Of a stretch of DNA of 64,000 bases, positions 47,890 to 58,920 are shown piece by piece (within the stretch, counting starts at the first letter, position 1; each line of letters begins with the position of its first letter). Below the pieces are notes generated by a model that saw nothing but the letters and a program-made list of their open reading frames with translations, was not told the DNA's origin and made no database searches. The stretch comes from Eretmocerus hayati (taxonomy: Eukaryota > Arthropoda > Insecta > Hymenoptera > Aphelinidae), in the NCBI GenBank assembly GCA_029851415.1, contig CM056741.1, forward strand, positions 64,904,282 through 64,968,281, written 5' to 3'. The position numbers were made by a program, and so were the translations under genes.

Positions 47890-49380
47890 CCAAGTATTTC
47901 TACAGGATTTTCCCCACATTTGCTCTCTTCGAGTGAGCTAGAATGAATCAACCTGCTTCTAACCATACAGAAGCCAAAGATATCTCATTTCAAGACTTGG
48001 ATAATGATATCTTCACTTCGATCGGGACCGATAGATTCGATTGTTCTCTCATATCATCGTCCATAGCTGTATTCCAGTAGGTGTAAAACTTCCATAAAAA
48101 TGCCCATATACGTATTGTCAAGATCGCGTAGAACGAGGAAGACTGTAGTTCTCGCTGTAGTTCCTTGCAAGAGTCACAATAAAATATTGGCTGTCATAGC
48201 AAAATATTCATCGCAACTTTTTGCCCTCCGTTGGGATTGACAGTCAGTTGATCTGCTATTCCAGTAGCTCTTGATCACCTGTGTTTCTAGAAAATGAAAA
48301 ATGGCTATTCCAGTGATAGAATTTCACTAGATCGATATCTTTATTTATACATTTGTGTGAAGACCTAAAATCAATGTGAAGACCCGAGCACGTTCAGTGC
48401 ATAATAATTGCACTTGAAAGCTCGTTTGAGCTTTGGTAATTGTGCGAAGTTCTATCAAATCCTGCAGACCATTTACGATGATGATAATTCTATCAAATAA
48501 TGTATATACAATGTTCGGTAACGGTGCGCAGGAAATTGATAATGTTCTCGCTCATCCAAAAGTTCCATGATTTGTTTTTCTCGTATTTCTAGAATGTAGC
48601 AGTTTTTGAGAACCTAGAGAGCCTTTCAGGAAAAATTGAAAAACGTCTTCACGCCAAGAGTATAGAATTCTTCTTAATCGCAAATTGATATCTTACAGTC
48701 TTCAATTTGTTTACTTTCCGTCGAGCTTCCCGCCATCTAATTCCAATGTCCGTCAGAGGAGAATGTTGGCTCTTTTGCTGTTTACTGTTCCGTAATTACT
48801 AAGCCAAAACGACTATATCGCGCTGTAATTAATCATCGTTTCGTATGTCTGTTCACGTCTCGTTCGCGAGTACATTTTGAAGTCACCTAGCTGAAATACT
48901 GTGGTCATGCAGTCATGCATCCACGCTTTTAGAACTTTTATTAAAGTTGCTTAGTTGTTGAAATTTGGGAGGGGGGGTTATACCGAATTTGGAGATATCA
49001 TCAGTATTTATCACGCTCAATTTTCTCGCGTACTGGAGAATTCGGTTTTTTGTACACACTTGCAGAAATTGCTGCGTATTCTTTATTCCAAATCTATTAT
49101 ATGTTTGTTAGAATATGAAGATGGGAGTTGGGAGCATGTTGGATCGATCCAGATCGGTCTCTGCATTTTTACTTAGATCGAATATTTGAATTTGACTGCT
49201 TTATTATTTTTTTCTCATTAGACACTGACAAAGCAATACCAAACAAAGTTAACGAAGCCAAATCTCAGCGGAGTTGTAAAATTTCATTTCCAACAAAATT
49301 CACGAGCGCATCACTAAAAATAGTTTGCACCGAGTTGATGAGGTTGTAGCTGGCTTCTGAGTGATATTCATTCTCGGCCT
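47890..49380. other. Gene-free stretch
   Basis: No gene or defined repeat was recognised. Confidence 0.45.
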
Positions 49381-49382
49381 GA

Positions 49383-49590
49383 GCCACAGGCAAAGGTTGG
49401 AATGATTGCTCGGAAGCAGTGAACCTCATAAATGAGGTGCAAAATGTCCTACACTTCTGTAATTTTGAGAGCCTTTAACGTCCGAAAGTCACAAATGATT
49501 GTTGTGCCATATTAGCCGGCATAGTCATTCCCTATATTTGTCCTTCAATACGTGTAGAAGGGCGTCGACAAACTGTGCAAAGTGAGCTAA
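49383..49590 (-). repeat. Relic of the 28.9-kb inverted-repeat element
   Basis: It shares CCACAGGCAAAGGTTGGAAT and GTCGACAAACTGTGC with 28948-29137 in reverse orientation and in the same order. Its inner palindrome is lost. Confidence 0.45.
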
Positions 49591-49659
49591 GAAACGACTC
49601 GTTAGGGCGAGCTAGACCCAAGGCATCGAGATACCAATTTTTTCGAAAAACTCATGCAA

Positions 49660-49894
49660 CCTAATGAAAATTGACTTCTAACACACGTGGGCAAGTCTTT
49701 GAATTTCAAAAAAATCACTTTTCGACATAGTTGAAATAGCTTGGTTTTGGTTTGTTAAAATTAGATGTACCTGGACTCATTCTTTACGTCTTGAAACAAG
49801 CAAAAAAAATAGCTAAACCGAGGTCAGAATTATCAAAGTGAATCAAAATCACGAGTACAAAAAGAATAGTGGGGATGAATTAGGCAAACTTACC
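49660..49894 (-). mobile_element. Left-half fragment of a type C four-motif element
   Basis: Read on the minus strand it starts GGTAAGTTTGCCTAATTCAT then CCCCACTA and aligns with copy C at 28029 onward (GTTTCAAGAC, AAAATTAGATGTAC-like) through its second motif (TTCTAACACAC in reverse). The other half is missing. Confidence 0.55.
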
Positions 49895-50154
49895 GTAAAA
49901 CCAATTCGTCACTTTAACGAGATAGCTTCATTCAGTCCGCAAGGGAATGAGAATTCGTGCATTGTCGGGTGAAAAGATAACAAGCTTGATTTGATGAAAA
50001 TGAGTTAGTTGAAGTCAAGTATTTATTCAAAGTACCAGATGATGAAAAAAATGAGATTGTTCTAGGAATTTCGGAAATCGATCGATCGACGAGCCATTGA
50101 AAATCAAGATTGTACACGTTGTTGGAGGCATATCTTTGTCGGACTAATAGAATA

Positions 50155-50376
50155 GTATATTACGTATCGAGTGCTGGAAAACTTTTTTCTTCGTGGAAAT
50201 CATGCTGGACGTCGGCGAAGCCGACGTCCAGTATGGTTTTCACGAAGTAAAAAGTTTTCCACACGAGATACGTAATGTGTTTTACATGCTAGTAGCGTAG
50301 AAACATTTGTTTCCAGGCTTTCTCGCCAAGCGAGGACGCCTGGAAACACGTGTTTCTACGCTACTCGCATGTAAAT
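50155..50376. mobile_element. Twin-hairpin cassette H3
   Basis: The leader TAGTATATTACGTATCGAG runs into hairpin 1 (50161-50276, arms of about 57 bp, apex GACGTCGGCGAAGCCGACGTC) and then hairpin 2 (50283-50376, arms CATG...GTAGCGTAGAAACA and complement). It has the same two-hairpin layout as H4 at 56.07 kb. It is non-coding. Confidence 0.8.
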
Positions 50377-50699
50377 TGTGTCTCTCTTTCGAGTCGAATC
50401 TTCTATGAGTCATGATACAATTTTATGCTCTATGTCTCCATATTTTATGATGATTCTTGGTAAAACCTTGAGACATCATCAGCTATTCTTAACAGTGATT
50501 CTATTAAATGATACGTAGAACGAGGGTATTTATTCATACGGCTATACTTACTATTCAACGACTGGTATAGAATATTTGAATTCTCAAGCTCCGATATATG
50601 CTTCCAAGTGAGTAGTTCCACAAGAAAACGATAGACCAAAAAAAATGTTGATCTCAGATTTCTTTTGCGTAAACTTTTCCGATTCTATGTATTTCAAAG

Positions 50700-51760
50700 T
50701 GTGAACGCCTGCCACCATAAGATGAATCTAACACTTTCTCAGAACTCTGGCACACGGTTCAAAATTAAATTTAATTTCTGTTTTTGCAAAATTTTCTAAC
50801 TTTTTTTACTTAAATTCGTTATAGCTCAGAAAGAACGTTAGATAGAGCGGACGTGATCAGATGCGGTTTGTCGCATCTGACAGTTGAGCAACAATTCTAC
50901 CAAAAATGACTTCAAAACTTTGGTCTTCAACTCGTCTCAGTTTCATAGGGACGATTACGTGAATATTACTTTCTCAGTTTTTCTCGAAAAACATTTCATG
51001 TAAGGAGTTGTGCTCTTTACAAGAAACATATCTTCAATCTGCTTTTTCGAATTTTGAACTGTTTTTTGAGTAATTTTTGAATTTTAATTATGAAGAAATT
51101 GAATTTCCTGCGCATGGTTAAGAATTTGGGATTTCGGAATAATTTTTCTCGAGAAGCTGAGAAAATTTCCTCTAACATGACTACTTGGAACAACCCATTA
51201 AGTTGTTTCTTTCACTAGCTGTTGAGAGTCACTGGAACTTTAGTTTTGAATCTTCGAAATTGAGATTCAAGAGGTAGTCATTTTGGAGGAACTTTTCACA
51301 GCTTTGTGAGAAAGAACGGCTTAGAAATCTTAAACTTCCTTGCATGCGCAGAGAATTGCGATTCTTTTCATCAAAAATTCAAAATTACCCGACAAGGAGA
51401 TTACAAATATTTTCTTCGTCGAGATGATAACTTTTCACATAAAAAACAGTATTTTTGAGAAATTTGCAATACAGCTTTCTAAGAAAAAAAGTAGGAAAGT
51501 GATATTGACGGGATCGCCCATATATGGGCGAGGTGACACGAGAACCGGAGTTTCAGAGTGATTTTTGATAGGTCTTTTCTGTTTACCTTTCAGATGCGCC
51601 ACACTGCGTTCCTTCGTCTAATGTTGTTTTTGAGCTATAAAACGATCTTAGTGAAAATATTGCGAAAATGTTGTGAGAAACAATTCCCAACATGACTTTG
51701 ATTTGTGTGCCAGGGTCTGAAAAATCTATTTCAATTTTTTTTATGGTGTCATGTCTTCAT
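50700..51760. repeat. ~1-kb fold-back, distant relative of the 46-kb palindrome
   Basis: Outer arms pair CTGGCACACGG (50747) with GTGTGCCAGGGTC (51706) and TATAGCTCAGAAAGAACGTT with its complement near 51624-51648. Inner arms pair about 51108-51190 with 51265-51352 (CTGCGCATG..., CATGACTACYT). The inner block corresponds to the apex of the 46.2-47.7 kb element. Tips are eroded. Confidence 0.6.
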
Positions 51761-52069
51761 ATTTTCTTCTGTAGGGTCGAAACAGTTAACTTGAAAAAAT
51801 CTGAGACAAACTTTTTTTAGTTTATCGTTTTTTCGTGGAATCCTTCAAGTGTTATCCAACAGATTGACCCCAGCGTGTTTCAAAGAAGTGATCTTATCTA
51901 TCAATATATCCTATAAACCCTTGGATTCTAACTCATTAATGCTCCAGCTCTCTAATTCACGAATTTCAATTACTCTAACTGATTCTCACGGAGTCGCATT
52001 TTCTTCAGAAATTTTCGGATATCCATTAACGTGCCCACGAGGATCTGGGTCATTTGCGCTCGATCAAGG

Positions 52070-52930
52070 GCAGTAGCGTGCCACATGTGCTCAGAGTGCT
52101 TGTATCGGGGGATGATTATTTCCGGATCAGGCTCATCCCGAGCAGTAGCAGCAGCAGCGAAGCTTTAGTAGTCTGTTTGTATCAGAGTTGTACGTATCCG
52201 CTGGCCGGAAAATGCAAGAGACAATGGGCTTTCAGTCAACGAAAGCGGGTATATAGCCTGCTCGTATATGCCTGAAATAAGGTAGCCAAGGAGTAGGAGG
52301 TGGAAAGAGAGGGAGAGGGTGAGGCACGAAGAGGGAAAAAAACTCGTTGGCCCCATAAAAACAGCATTTGAAAAGCGTATCGCGCAGGAAAAGCCGGAGA
52401 AACCTGTTCACTCTCTGTCTCGCTTCTCGTCTGGCTTTCTCTCGCATTTGCAGTCGGAAAAAGCTCGCAAGCACAAATGCTGTCTTTGTCTGTGCGCAAC
52501 CATAGCAAAGCCAAGCCGAGCTTGCACACACACATACACGCGCACACATGGCATGCAAGTACACTCGGTTACATTTTCAGAGAGAGAGGAAGATTGTGAG
52601 ACACTGAGAATGAGAGAGAGAGGCAGGGAGCTTGGGAATGGAGCGAGGGACGCGTGCAGCTTTGGAGCGCTAGGACGGGCTGAGGGCTTGGGAGGGCCCG
52701 CTCAAAGGACAGCTTACCGAGCCCGACTGGGGCTTCATGAAACTCGTCGGTCGGTCGCAAACTGTATGTATGCGCATATATATATATATATATCTGTATC
52801 TTGTCATATGAGCTTTTTTTGTCCTGGAGTGGAGGCTCTGCGTATACGCGGGCACGCTTATCGCCAACGACAACGAGAAACTTGCTGCACGGAAATCGCC
52901 AAGAGGGCAACCTACTCAGATTTACGATCC
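52070..52930. promoter_or_regulatory. GC-rich, purine-rich island with microsatellites
   Basis: It carries AGC triplets (52140-52160), GAGA tracts (52300-52330, 52580-52625), (AC)n near 52526-52548 and (TA)n at 52777-52793. A long plus-strand frame (52319-52975) begins at GTG, has no domain and mirrors the purine bias. Regulatory role is inference. Confidence 0.25.
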
Positions 52931-53231
52931 ATATCATTTGCGAGAGAAGACCGTTGCGATGCTTCGCGAACATGAAATCGTCATTGCGATCTTGGTGCTC
53001 AAATATGAGTATTGCAAGGATACTTTTTTTGAATTGCAAATATTCGAGATATCAATCGACTGTCCCATCTTGCTATCTTTTGTAATACTGGTAGAAATAC
53101 CTATTCAATACAAAATTAATTCATTATTTATGAATCACTTCACTTTTTGTGATAGTTTTCCAGGAATTTGTTTTCCTCTATCATACTTTAGATGATCTCG
53201 ATTACTTTGTCACTTAATGTAAATATATATA

Positions 53232-54142
53232 TGAGTACCTCCGTCGAAACTTTGAAATAAAGTGTGCCAACTTGTACGAACCCTTGAGACGCTTGAGGAA
53301 ACAATTACAAAAGTCATTTTTAATGTATTTTTGGTGTTTTTTTTGTTGCAATCATTAGTTCTCTGATCCAGGGTGACCCAAAAAAACTACCATCGAAAAA
53401 AAGGTCAAAATGTCAGGTCTGTTCCGCGTGGTTTTCCATTATTTCGACTTCTTTGAGCGTGAGGCGCCGCAGTAGAATTCGTTCGGGATTCGGGTGGGCA
53501 AGTACATACATCAAATTTCGAGGTATTGAGCACCGAATCCCGTTGCTATGAGAGGCCAAAGACCACTTTTTGTGTGTGCGCTGAGCACATACATTTTGTG
53601 GTGCAATTTAACTTAAAATTTTACTCCCTCAGTTTTCTTCGATATAAGTGAATTTGTCTCGTTCCAGGCTTTTCCACACCAATTTATTCTTAAAGTGAAT
53701 CGCCCCAAAGTATCGAAAAAAACTTATTTTCCTACTTTGCAGAGCAGTTTTTCCACCAAAATCTAGTTTTGCTAAATTTTTATGTCAGGTCCGTGCGCTA
53801 CTGTGCGACCCTTAAACGCATGACCCCGGAGGTCCTCGTCGATTTTTTACAAAGTATTTGGTGGACAAATGAACCTCCTTCGTGAACCTCCAGATTGTAA
53901 GTCAAACCGTTTGGCCGTGAGATATATTTTAGTGTCAAAATGTCAGGTCCGTGCCGCGCTACCGCGTCTCTATGCTATCCTTATGGTACTTATGAGTGCA
54001 AAAATTTACATTTGTGCGCGAGTTTATTCATATTCTATATATTTCAAAAATCGAAAAATACATCTCAGAACCTCGGAAGTGAGATTTAGCGCTGGCACAT
54101 TATCGACCCCCCGAATATCGAAGTTTCCGCAGAAACTACTCA
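53232..54142. mobile_element. TGAGTA-tip element (911 bp) with internal direct repeats
   Basis: It is TA-flanked (53230-53231, 54143-54144). The tips are TGAGTACCTCCGTCGAAAC and, in reverse, TGAGTAGTTTCTGCGGAAAC. Inside, ATGTCAGGTCYGT(G/T)CCGCG occurs at about 53409, 53783 (partial) and 53939 as direct repeats. It resembles ATGTCAACTCCGTGG in the 32.7-kb element. It has no transposase. Confidence 0.7.
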
Positions 54143-54522
54143 TATTTAATTAGTTATCGGAGAGCATATCAACGTTTCTTGCACTCAAGAAAATCTAACA
54201 GTCTTAATATTTTCATGACGGTTTTGAAAAAATGATATAATTTGCCAGGAATAAGCTCAAATAATTTGGACTCAATGACGAAATGTTAACCTATATCATC
54301 ACAAATTTTCTAAACCCGATGAGTTTTTTCATCACAAGAAAGGGATTTTTCCAGAAATAACTCATCTTGGGTTTTTTGCGAGCCTGTATGAAAACCTTCA
54401 ACCGGGTCTTTCCGAAGATCTCTCACAGAATCGATTGTTTGAGTTATACTACGAACCGAGGCTTCTTTTTCCAGCTCACGGATCTCATTTCACTCGGCTC
54501 CATTGATTCTTCAAATTCCTAC

Positions 54523-54745
54523 TTAAAAGCTGCAAAATTCGGATTTGGAGTGACTCTTGAAACAAAATACGGAGATTGTTAGTAAAAATGAAGGTCAAAA
54601 TTGCCGTGTACCCAACATGCCCTCCCACATTGTGGTTATCTCGAAAGGGAGTGCAGTACGAATTTTTGTCACCACTCAAAACGTGTTCATCACGTCAAAA
54701 TAGGTTAGATATGGTGTTTTGGATCGGACACTCCGAAGCAATTGG
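54523..54745 (-). mobile_element. Internal fragment of a four-motif element
   Basis: Read on the minus strand this aligns with the segment of copies A, B and D around the third motif. GTGTACCCAACATGCCCTCC at 54604-54623 (motif in reverse) lies next to TGGTTATCTCGAAAGG and TGCAGTACGAATTTTTGTC. The ends are missing. Confidence 0.65.
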
Positions 54746-54779
54746 CAAAAGCAAAAGGCTTAATTGAAAAGGTAAGAAA

Positions 54780-56065
54780 TCTTGTATGGGATAGTGAAAT
54801 TTTGTACAATGACATTATAAATTCTATAAAAGCTCATTATAACCGAATTCCACTGTAATCCAATCGTTTAGTTGCTAAAAAATCAATTACCAAATCAACT
54901 TCTAGGAAATTCCTCCCATACTATCAAACCAAGTGAACTCAGTTTTTAGAATGACATCCTTTACGACTCCGAGCTTCCAAGATCGTTTGCCTTCAATCAA
55001 CGACCCGCATGCATCTTATTGCCTTTGTTTCGTGACATAGGAGGGTTTCTATGGAACTTTTAACTGTTGACTCTCTGGAATAAAAAAAAAAATTTCTCAT
55101 CGCACACGTTTGAAATGGGTTTCATGTGGTTCTCAGACCTTGAATACATGTGAAAAAAAGTGGTGCCACTCTCTTCCAAGCCGAGGTATCTGGTTCAGAA
55201 CGACATGTACGGAATTTCACACTTGAAACATTCGTGAATCAACTTCATTCGAATAGATTCGGTTCAAAACATTGTTTAGACGATCGATACGGATTATATT
55301 TTGCCTGACTTGACTTTAAGGTGAATTTCACCATCGATTTCTCCGAAATTCGATGTAAATTTCCAAAATCGAGTCAAGAGCTATGAGTCTCATTTCGATT
55401 TCTAGAGTATGCTGTGGTGTTATTTTGTTCATATTTCAGCCGTATACTATGTAAAAATCAAGAAAATCGCGATACCATCACATTTAGAGGCTTATTTAGC
55501 TTACCATCCGGATTCAAATATTTCTCCTCAGCTTCTCACAGAAATACCGATCGACAATTGCAACTCAAAACAGTGCGGTTATATCCTTTTTGTGATGAGG
55601 AAAAAAGAGCACAACGTCCCAACCCTGTGCTTCGGGTCTCCTGAGTATGACATCAAAAAATGACCATTTTCAAAGCCAGTGGCGCGATAACTTTATGAGC
55701 TTTGAAGCTTTATAAAATTTGTCCGGATCAACGCACACTCACAAACCAAATGGGATTCGAAATGCGAGCAAAGTTAGGAAGAAAAAAGTCCCGGATTAGG
55801 CACATTTCCATTTAAACCTGCGTTAATTTTGATGAAAGCTTGATGACTCTTGCTGGGACCTAAAATCTCATTTCTCAGCGTCTAGCAAATGTTTTTCACA
55901 TCTATATGTACGAACACAACATTTCCACGCTAGGGCGTATCGATTTTCGAAAAAAGCCCTTTTTTGACCCACCCTAGTGTGCTCCCATGATTTTGTATTA
56001 CGTTTAATTGCTGTAAAACCACTTGCCGCTGGTAGTCTCCGAATTATTTTGGGTTGCGAATTGGA
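54780..56065. other. Gene-free stretch
   Basis: No supported gene. The words GGATTAGGCACATTTCC at 55794 faintly resemble a type C motif, but no body was found. Confidence 0.4.
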
Positions 56066-56067
56066 AT

Positions 56068-56302
56068 TAGTACATTACGCGTCGAGTGCTGGAAACATTT
56101 TTTCCTTCGGGAAACCACGCTGGACGTGGGCGATGGCACCGTCCAGCTTGGTTTTCCCGAAGGAAAAATGTTTCCGCACGAGACGCGTATGCAGTTTTAT
56201 ACGTCTGTACGCACAAACAGTCTGTAAGTACGCACAAACAGAAACTGATCGCGTAGCGAGGAGGCCTGGAAACACGCTGTTTCTACGTATGGACGTATGA
56301 AA
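56068..56302. mobile_element. Twin-hairpin cassette H4
   Basis: The leader TTAGTACATTACGCGTCGAG leads into hairpin 1 (56074-56190; GGAAACATTTTTTCCTTCGG and complement; apex GCTGGACG...CGTCCAGC) and hairpin 2 (about 56198-56299; ATACGTC...CACAAACAG against CTGTTTCTACG...GACGTAT). An ACGCACAAACAG block is tandemly duplicated in the second left arm. Confidence 0.78.
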
Positions 56303-56615
56303 AGATCTGTCATCAGCTCTAACCGAATGAGAATCTGGTTGTGCTTGACAAGTGCAAGAGGCATGGGTGTATGAAATTGATCGCTGAGGCCACTCAAAAA
56401 ATACAATCGAGGCATATTTGAGTCTTCATAGCAGTTCTCTTATTTCCCCTATTGCTCCTATCGTTTAAGGCACCCTCATTTTCTCCCTAAAATCTGATTT
56501 TTTCCTTATTCTCCCTATTTTTCCCTGTCTAAAGCAAATGTCAGAAAATTTGACTGTAATCTATCGTATTGACCTCGCTGATCACTAAATTCATACGATA
56601 TCCTGTTCAAAACCA

Positions 56616-57620
56616 TAGAAGAGTAATTCCACGTCAATTCAGCAAGGTTCTCTCCGACTATTTTTTTATCCCTCCATAGGTCTTTTTCCCGTTTCATAGT
56701 GTTGAAAAAAGATAGTTCCAACAGTTTATAGGGCCAAAAAAATTTTTTTGCATTACCTAGGTCCATATAAGTGATTTTGCCATAAATCCAAGATTTGAAA
56801 CATTACCTCGGCAATTTGCATCTAACTTTTGACCATCTTCACCAATCACAATTCGGCTTACGGCATTCGCAAGAGGGGTCGAATACCTATCGATTTACCA
56901 CCCGCAAAGCCTTCTAAAAGCCGTTCTGGCCCTTGCCAGACTCAAAATAACCTTGATTCACGGTGTAGTCCATATCTTTTTTGACCCCCCAAAAAAAATT
57001 TTTTTAATTTTTTTTTCGATTGATGTTGTTCCAAACTACACGTAAAGAAAATTTGAAGTATTTCTTCTGAGATATGGCTTCTCTGGAATATTTTTTCTGC
57101 GTAAAAATGTTTAAAATAGTAGAAAATGATTTCTCATGCAGCCGGAACTCCTTGTAGAGCTCTGAATTTATTTTCATCGTATTTGCCGAGTCATTTTACA
57201 TCGAAGATGTATTTTTTAAGAATCATTTGAGTCCTTAAAAGTCGTCAAAACACTGAAAAATCATTTTCAAAGCACATTTTTGAACAGAAAATGGCCTCAC
57301 CAGCATTCCCATTAGGTTTGGGGCTCGTGAAACTATGTTCAAACGATAGCCCTTGAAATTTCCTTCAAAATGACGTATTGTAAAAGTCTATTTGACGTAC
57401 TAGGAGTGGATTTGTAGCCACTCGAATCAAGACAAGAATGTCAAGAATGAAATCTGTGAGCCCTACGTAGCCTTCTCATAACTTCAAAGACTCTTTGGCA
57501 GCTGTGTACCACATAATTCGACGGAATCGACTTCGGCAAGAGGTTTTTTGGAAGAAAATTGACCCAGCTTTCGATTGGAAATGGTATTGAGACCATAGAG
57601 TTGGTCCCGTGGGCAGGCGA
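56616..57620 (+). repeat. Diverged relic of the 46-kb TGAGTA family
   Basis: Blocks lie in the same order as in 46244-47150: GAGTAATTCCACGTC, GGGCCAAAAAAATTTTTTTG with CATTACCTAGG, CGGCTTACGGCATTCGC, and ATCGACTTCGGCAAGAGG then GAAAATTGACCCAGCTTTC. The right outer arm appears missing, so this copy no longer folds fully. Confidence 0.5.
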
Positions 57621-57709
57621 TTCACGTTTAACGATCGATATTCAGTTAACAGTTCTGTTCCTCTTCCATAATGGTGGATATGTTGGTATATAATCTCTTT
57701 GCATTTCCC

Positions 57710-57852
57710 CCATGATGAAAATTCATCTAAGTCAAAATTAGGTTAACAAATTCGAAGTTAGGAATTTTCAGATTTTTTGTCCATGACAAAAATTTATCTA
57801 AGTCAAAATTAGGTTAAAAAATTCGAAGTTAGGAATTTTCAGATTTTTGTTT
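57710..57852 (+). repeat. 71-bp tandem duplication
   Basis: Two copies with period 71 share TCTAAGTCAAAATTAGGTTA and TTCGAAGTTAGGAATTTTCA with few changes, so the duplication is fairly recent. It abuts the four-motif element at 57892. Confidence 0.85.
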
Positions 57853-57891
57853 TACACCTTTAACAAGCGCGTACAAGAAAGGTTTGAAATA

Positions 57892-58726
57892 AAAAGAGTG
57901 TACCCAACATGCATTCTGTCCCCTCTCTGAAGCGGTTTTGGAAATAGGTATGGCCTACTTGAATATTTTTCAACGTATACCTTGGCGCATTTTGAGTTTG
58001 TTCCGAGACCTTCAAGATGAACTAAGATAAGTTCAATACTCCAACCAGAGTCAAGCTATCACAATTTTTTTGTGAGTAAACGAAGTGATGCACCTAACAC
58101 TCCTCCCATCTTTTCGAATTCAGCACATTGGCGATAGAGCGCATAAAATCGTTCTCATCTCTACGCAAGCACAAATGGAGCTTTTTAATCCATTCGGTCT
58201 GAATAACTTTTTCCGGCTCATTTTGACGTGATAAATACGTTCTCGGTAGTAAAAAGAGTCGTACTGTACGCCCTTTTAAGATAATCAAATCGGGGCATGT
58301 TGGGTACACTCCAATGTTGCTGCCTTTATGTACTACAAATCACCTCCATATCTTGCTCATAAAACAGCTCCAGATCGGGATCTTGAAATTTTGAAAAGCG
58401 GATTCTGAAGGACTCTCTAGAAGGAATCTAATGCGCTGAAGTATGTCAAGGCTGGTCGGACAAAAAAATCTCGGTGTCGGTTCCGATCCACGCGATTTCC
58501 TCTGATGCGCATTCTTAGCTGTGCAGGAGCGAAAAACAAAAATTTCACTTTCAATTTTCTGGGGAACGCAGAAATGATTCGAGGTCCGTCCAATTACTTG
58601 TTATCTCATATTTCAGAATGACAAACGGAAAAAGATTTGCGGGAAGGCTAACGAGTCTTCATTTCTGAGATCGGCATGTGGGAGCATGTTATGTGTACAA
58701 GAGACATGTTGGGTACATTATTGCCT
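57892..58726 (+). mobile_element. Four-motif TA element, copy D (835 bp)
   Basis: TA flanks are 57890-57891 and 58727-58728. The left motif is GTGTACCCAACATGC, and the second forward motif is decayed (near 58090). The third, reversed, is GGGGCATGTTGGGTACACTC at 58292-58311. The right end carries the reversed motif doubled (58679-58716), as in copy B. Body words shared with A and B include CGTTTTGATCA-like and TGCGCTTGAAG-type segments. It is more diverged than A is from B and is non-autonomous. Confidence 0.72.
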
Positions 58727-58778
58727 TAATTCCTATGGATTTTCGATTTTCAAACGCTCGAAACATTTCTGAACTCTC

Positions 58779-58920
58779 CTAGTATATTATGTATCCGATT
58801 GCGGCACGAGGTACATACATTTTTTTATAGTCGTCCAGCTACAATCTAGCCGTCAAGGCCGCGTAGACGGCCGTAATGTGCTAGATTGTAGCTGGGCGAC
58901 TATAATAATTTCTTTCCGAT
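58779..58920. mobile_element. Hairpin cassette H2
   Basis: The leader CCTAGTATATTATGTATCCG then GCGGCACGAG matches H1's leader. The hairpin arms 58825-58850 and 58880-58905 (TTATAGTCGTCCAGCTACAA then TCTAGC, and its complement with one mismatch) enclose a loop with its own GGCCG...CGGCC. The arms are unrelated to H1, H3 or H4. Confidence 0.68.

Noticed and set aside
52165..52356. Minus-strand ATG frame with a hydrophobic leader (MGPTSFFPSSCLTLSLSFHL...) as candidate first exon
   Set aside because: The hydrophobicity comes from a CT-rich low-complexity tract, no convincing donor in phase 2 was seen, and it is 46 kb from the next exon.
52319..52975. Longest open frame in the window (218 codons, plus strand)
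   Set aside because: Starts at GTG, shows no domain, and lies in purine-biased microsatellite-rich sequence that lacks stop codons by composition.
55790..55812. GGATTAGGCACATTTCC as another type C four-motif element
   Set aside because: Only the motif fragment matches; no body or second end could be found nearby.
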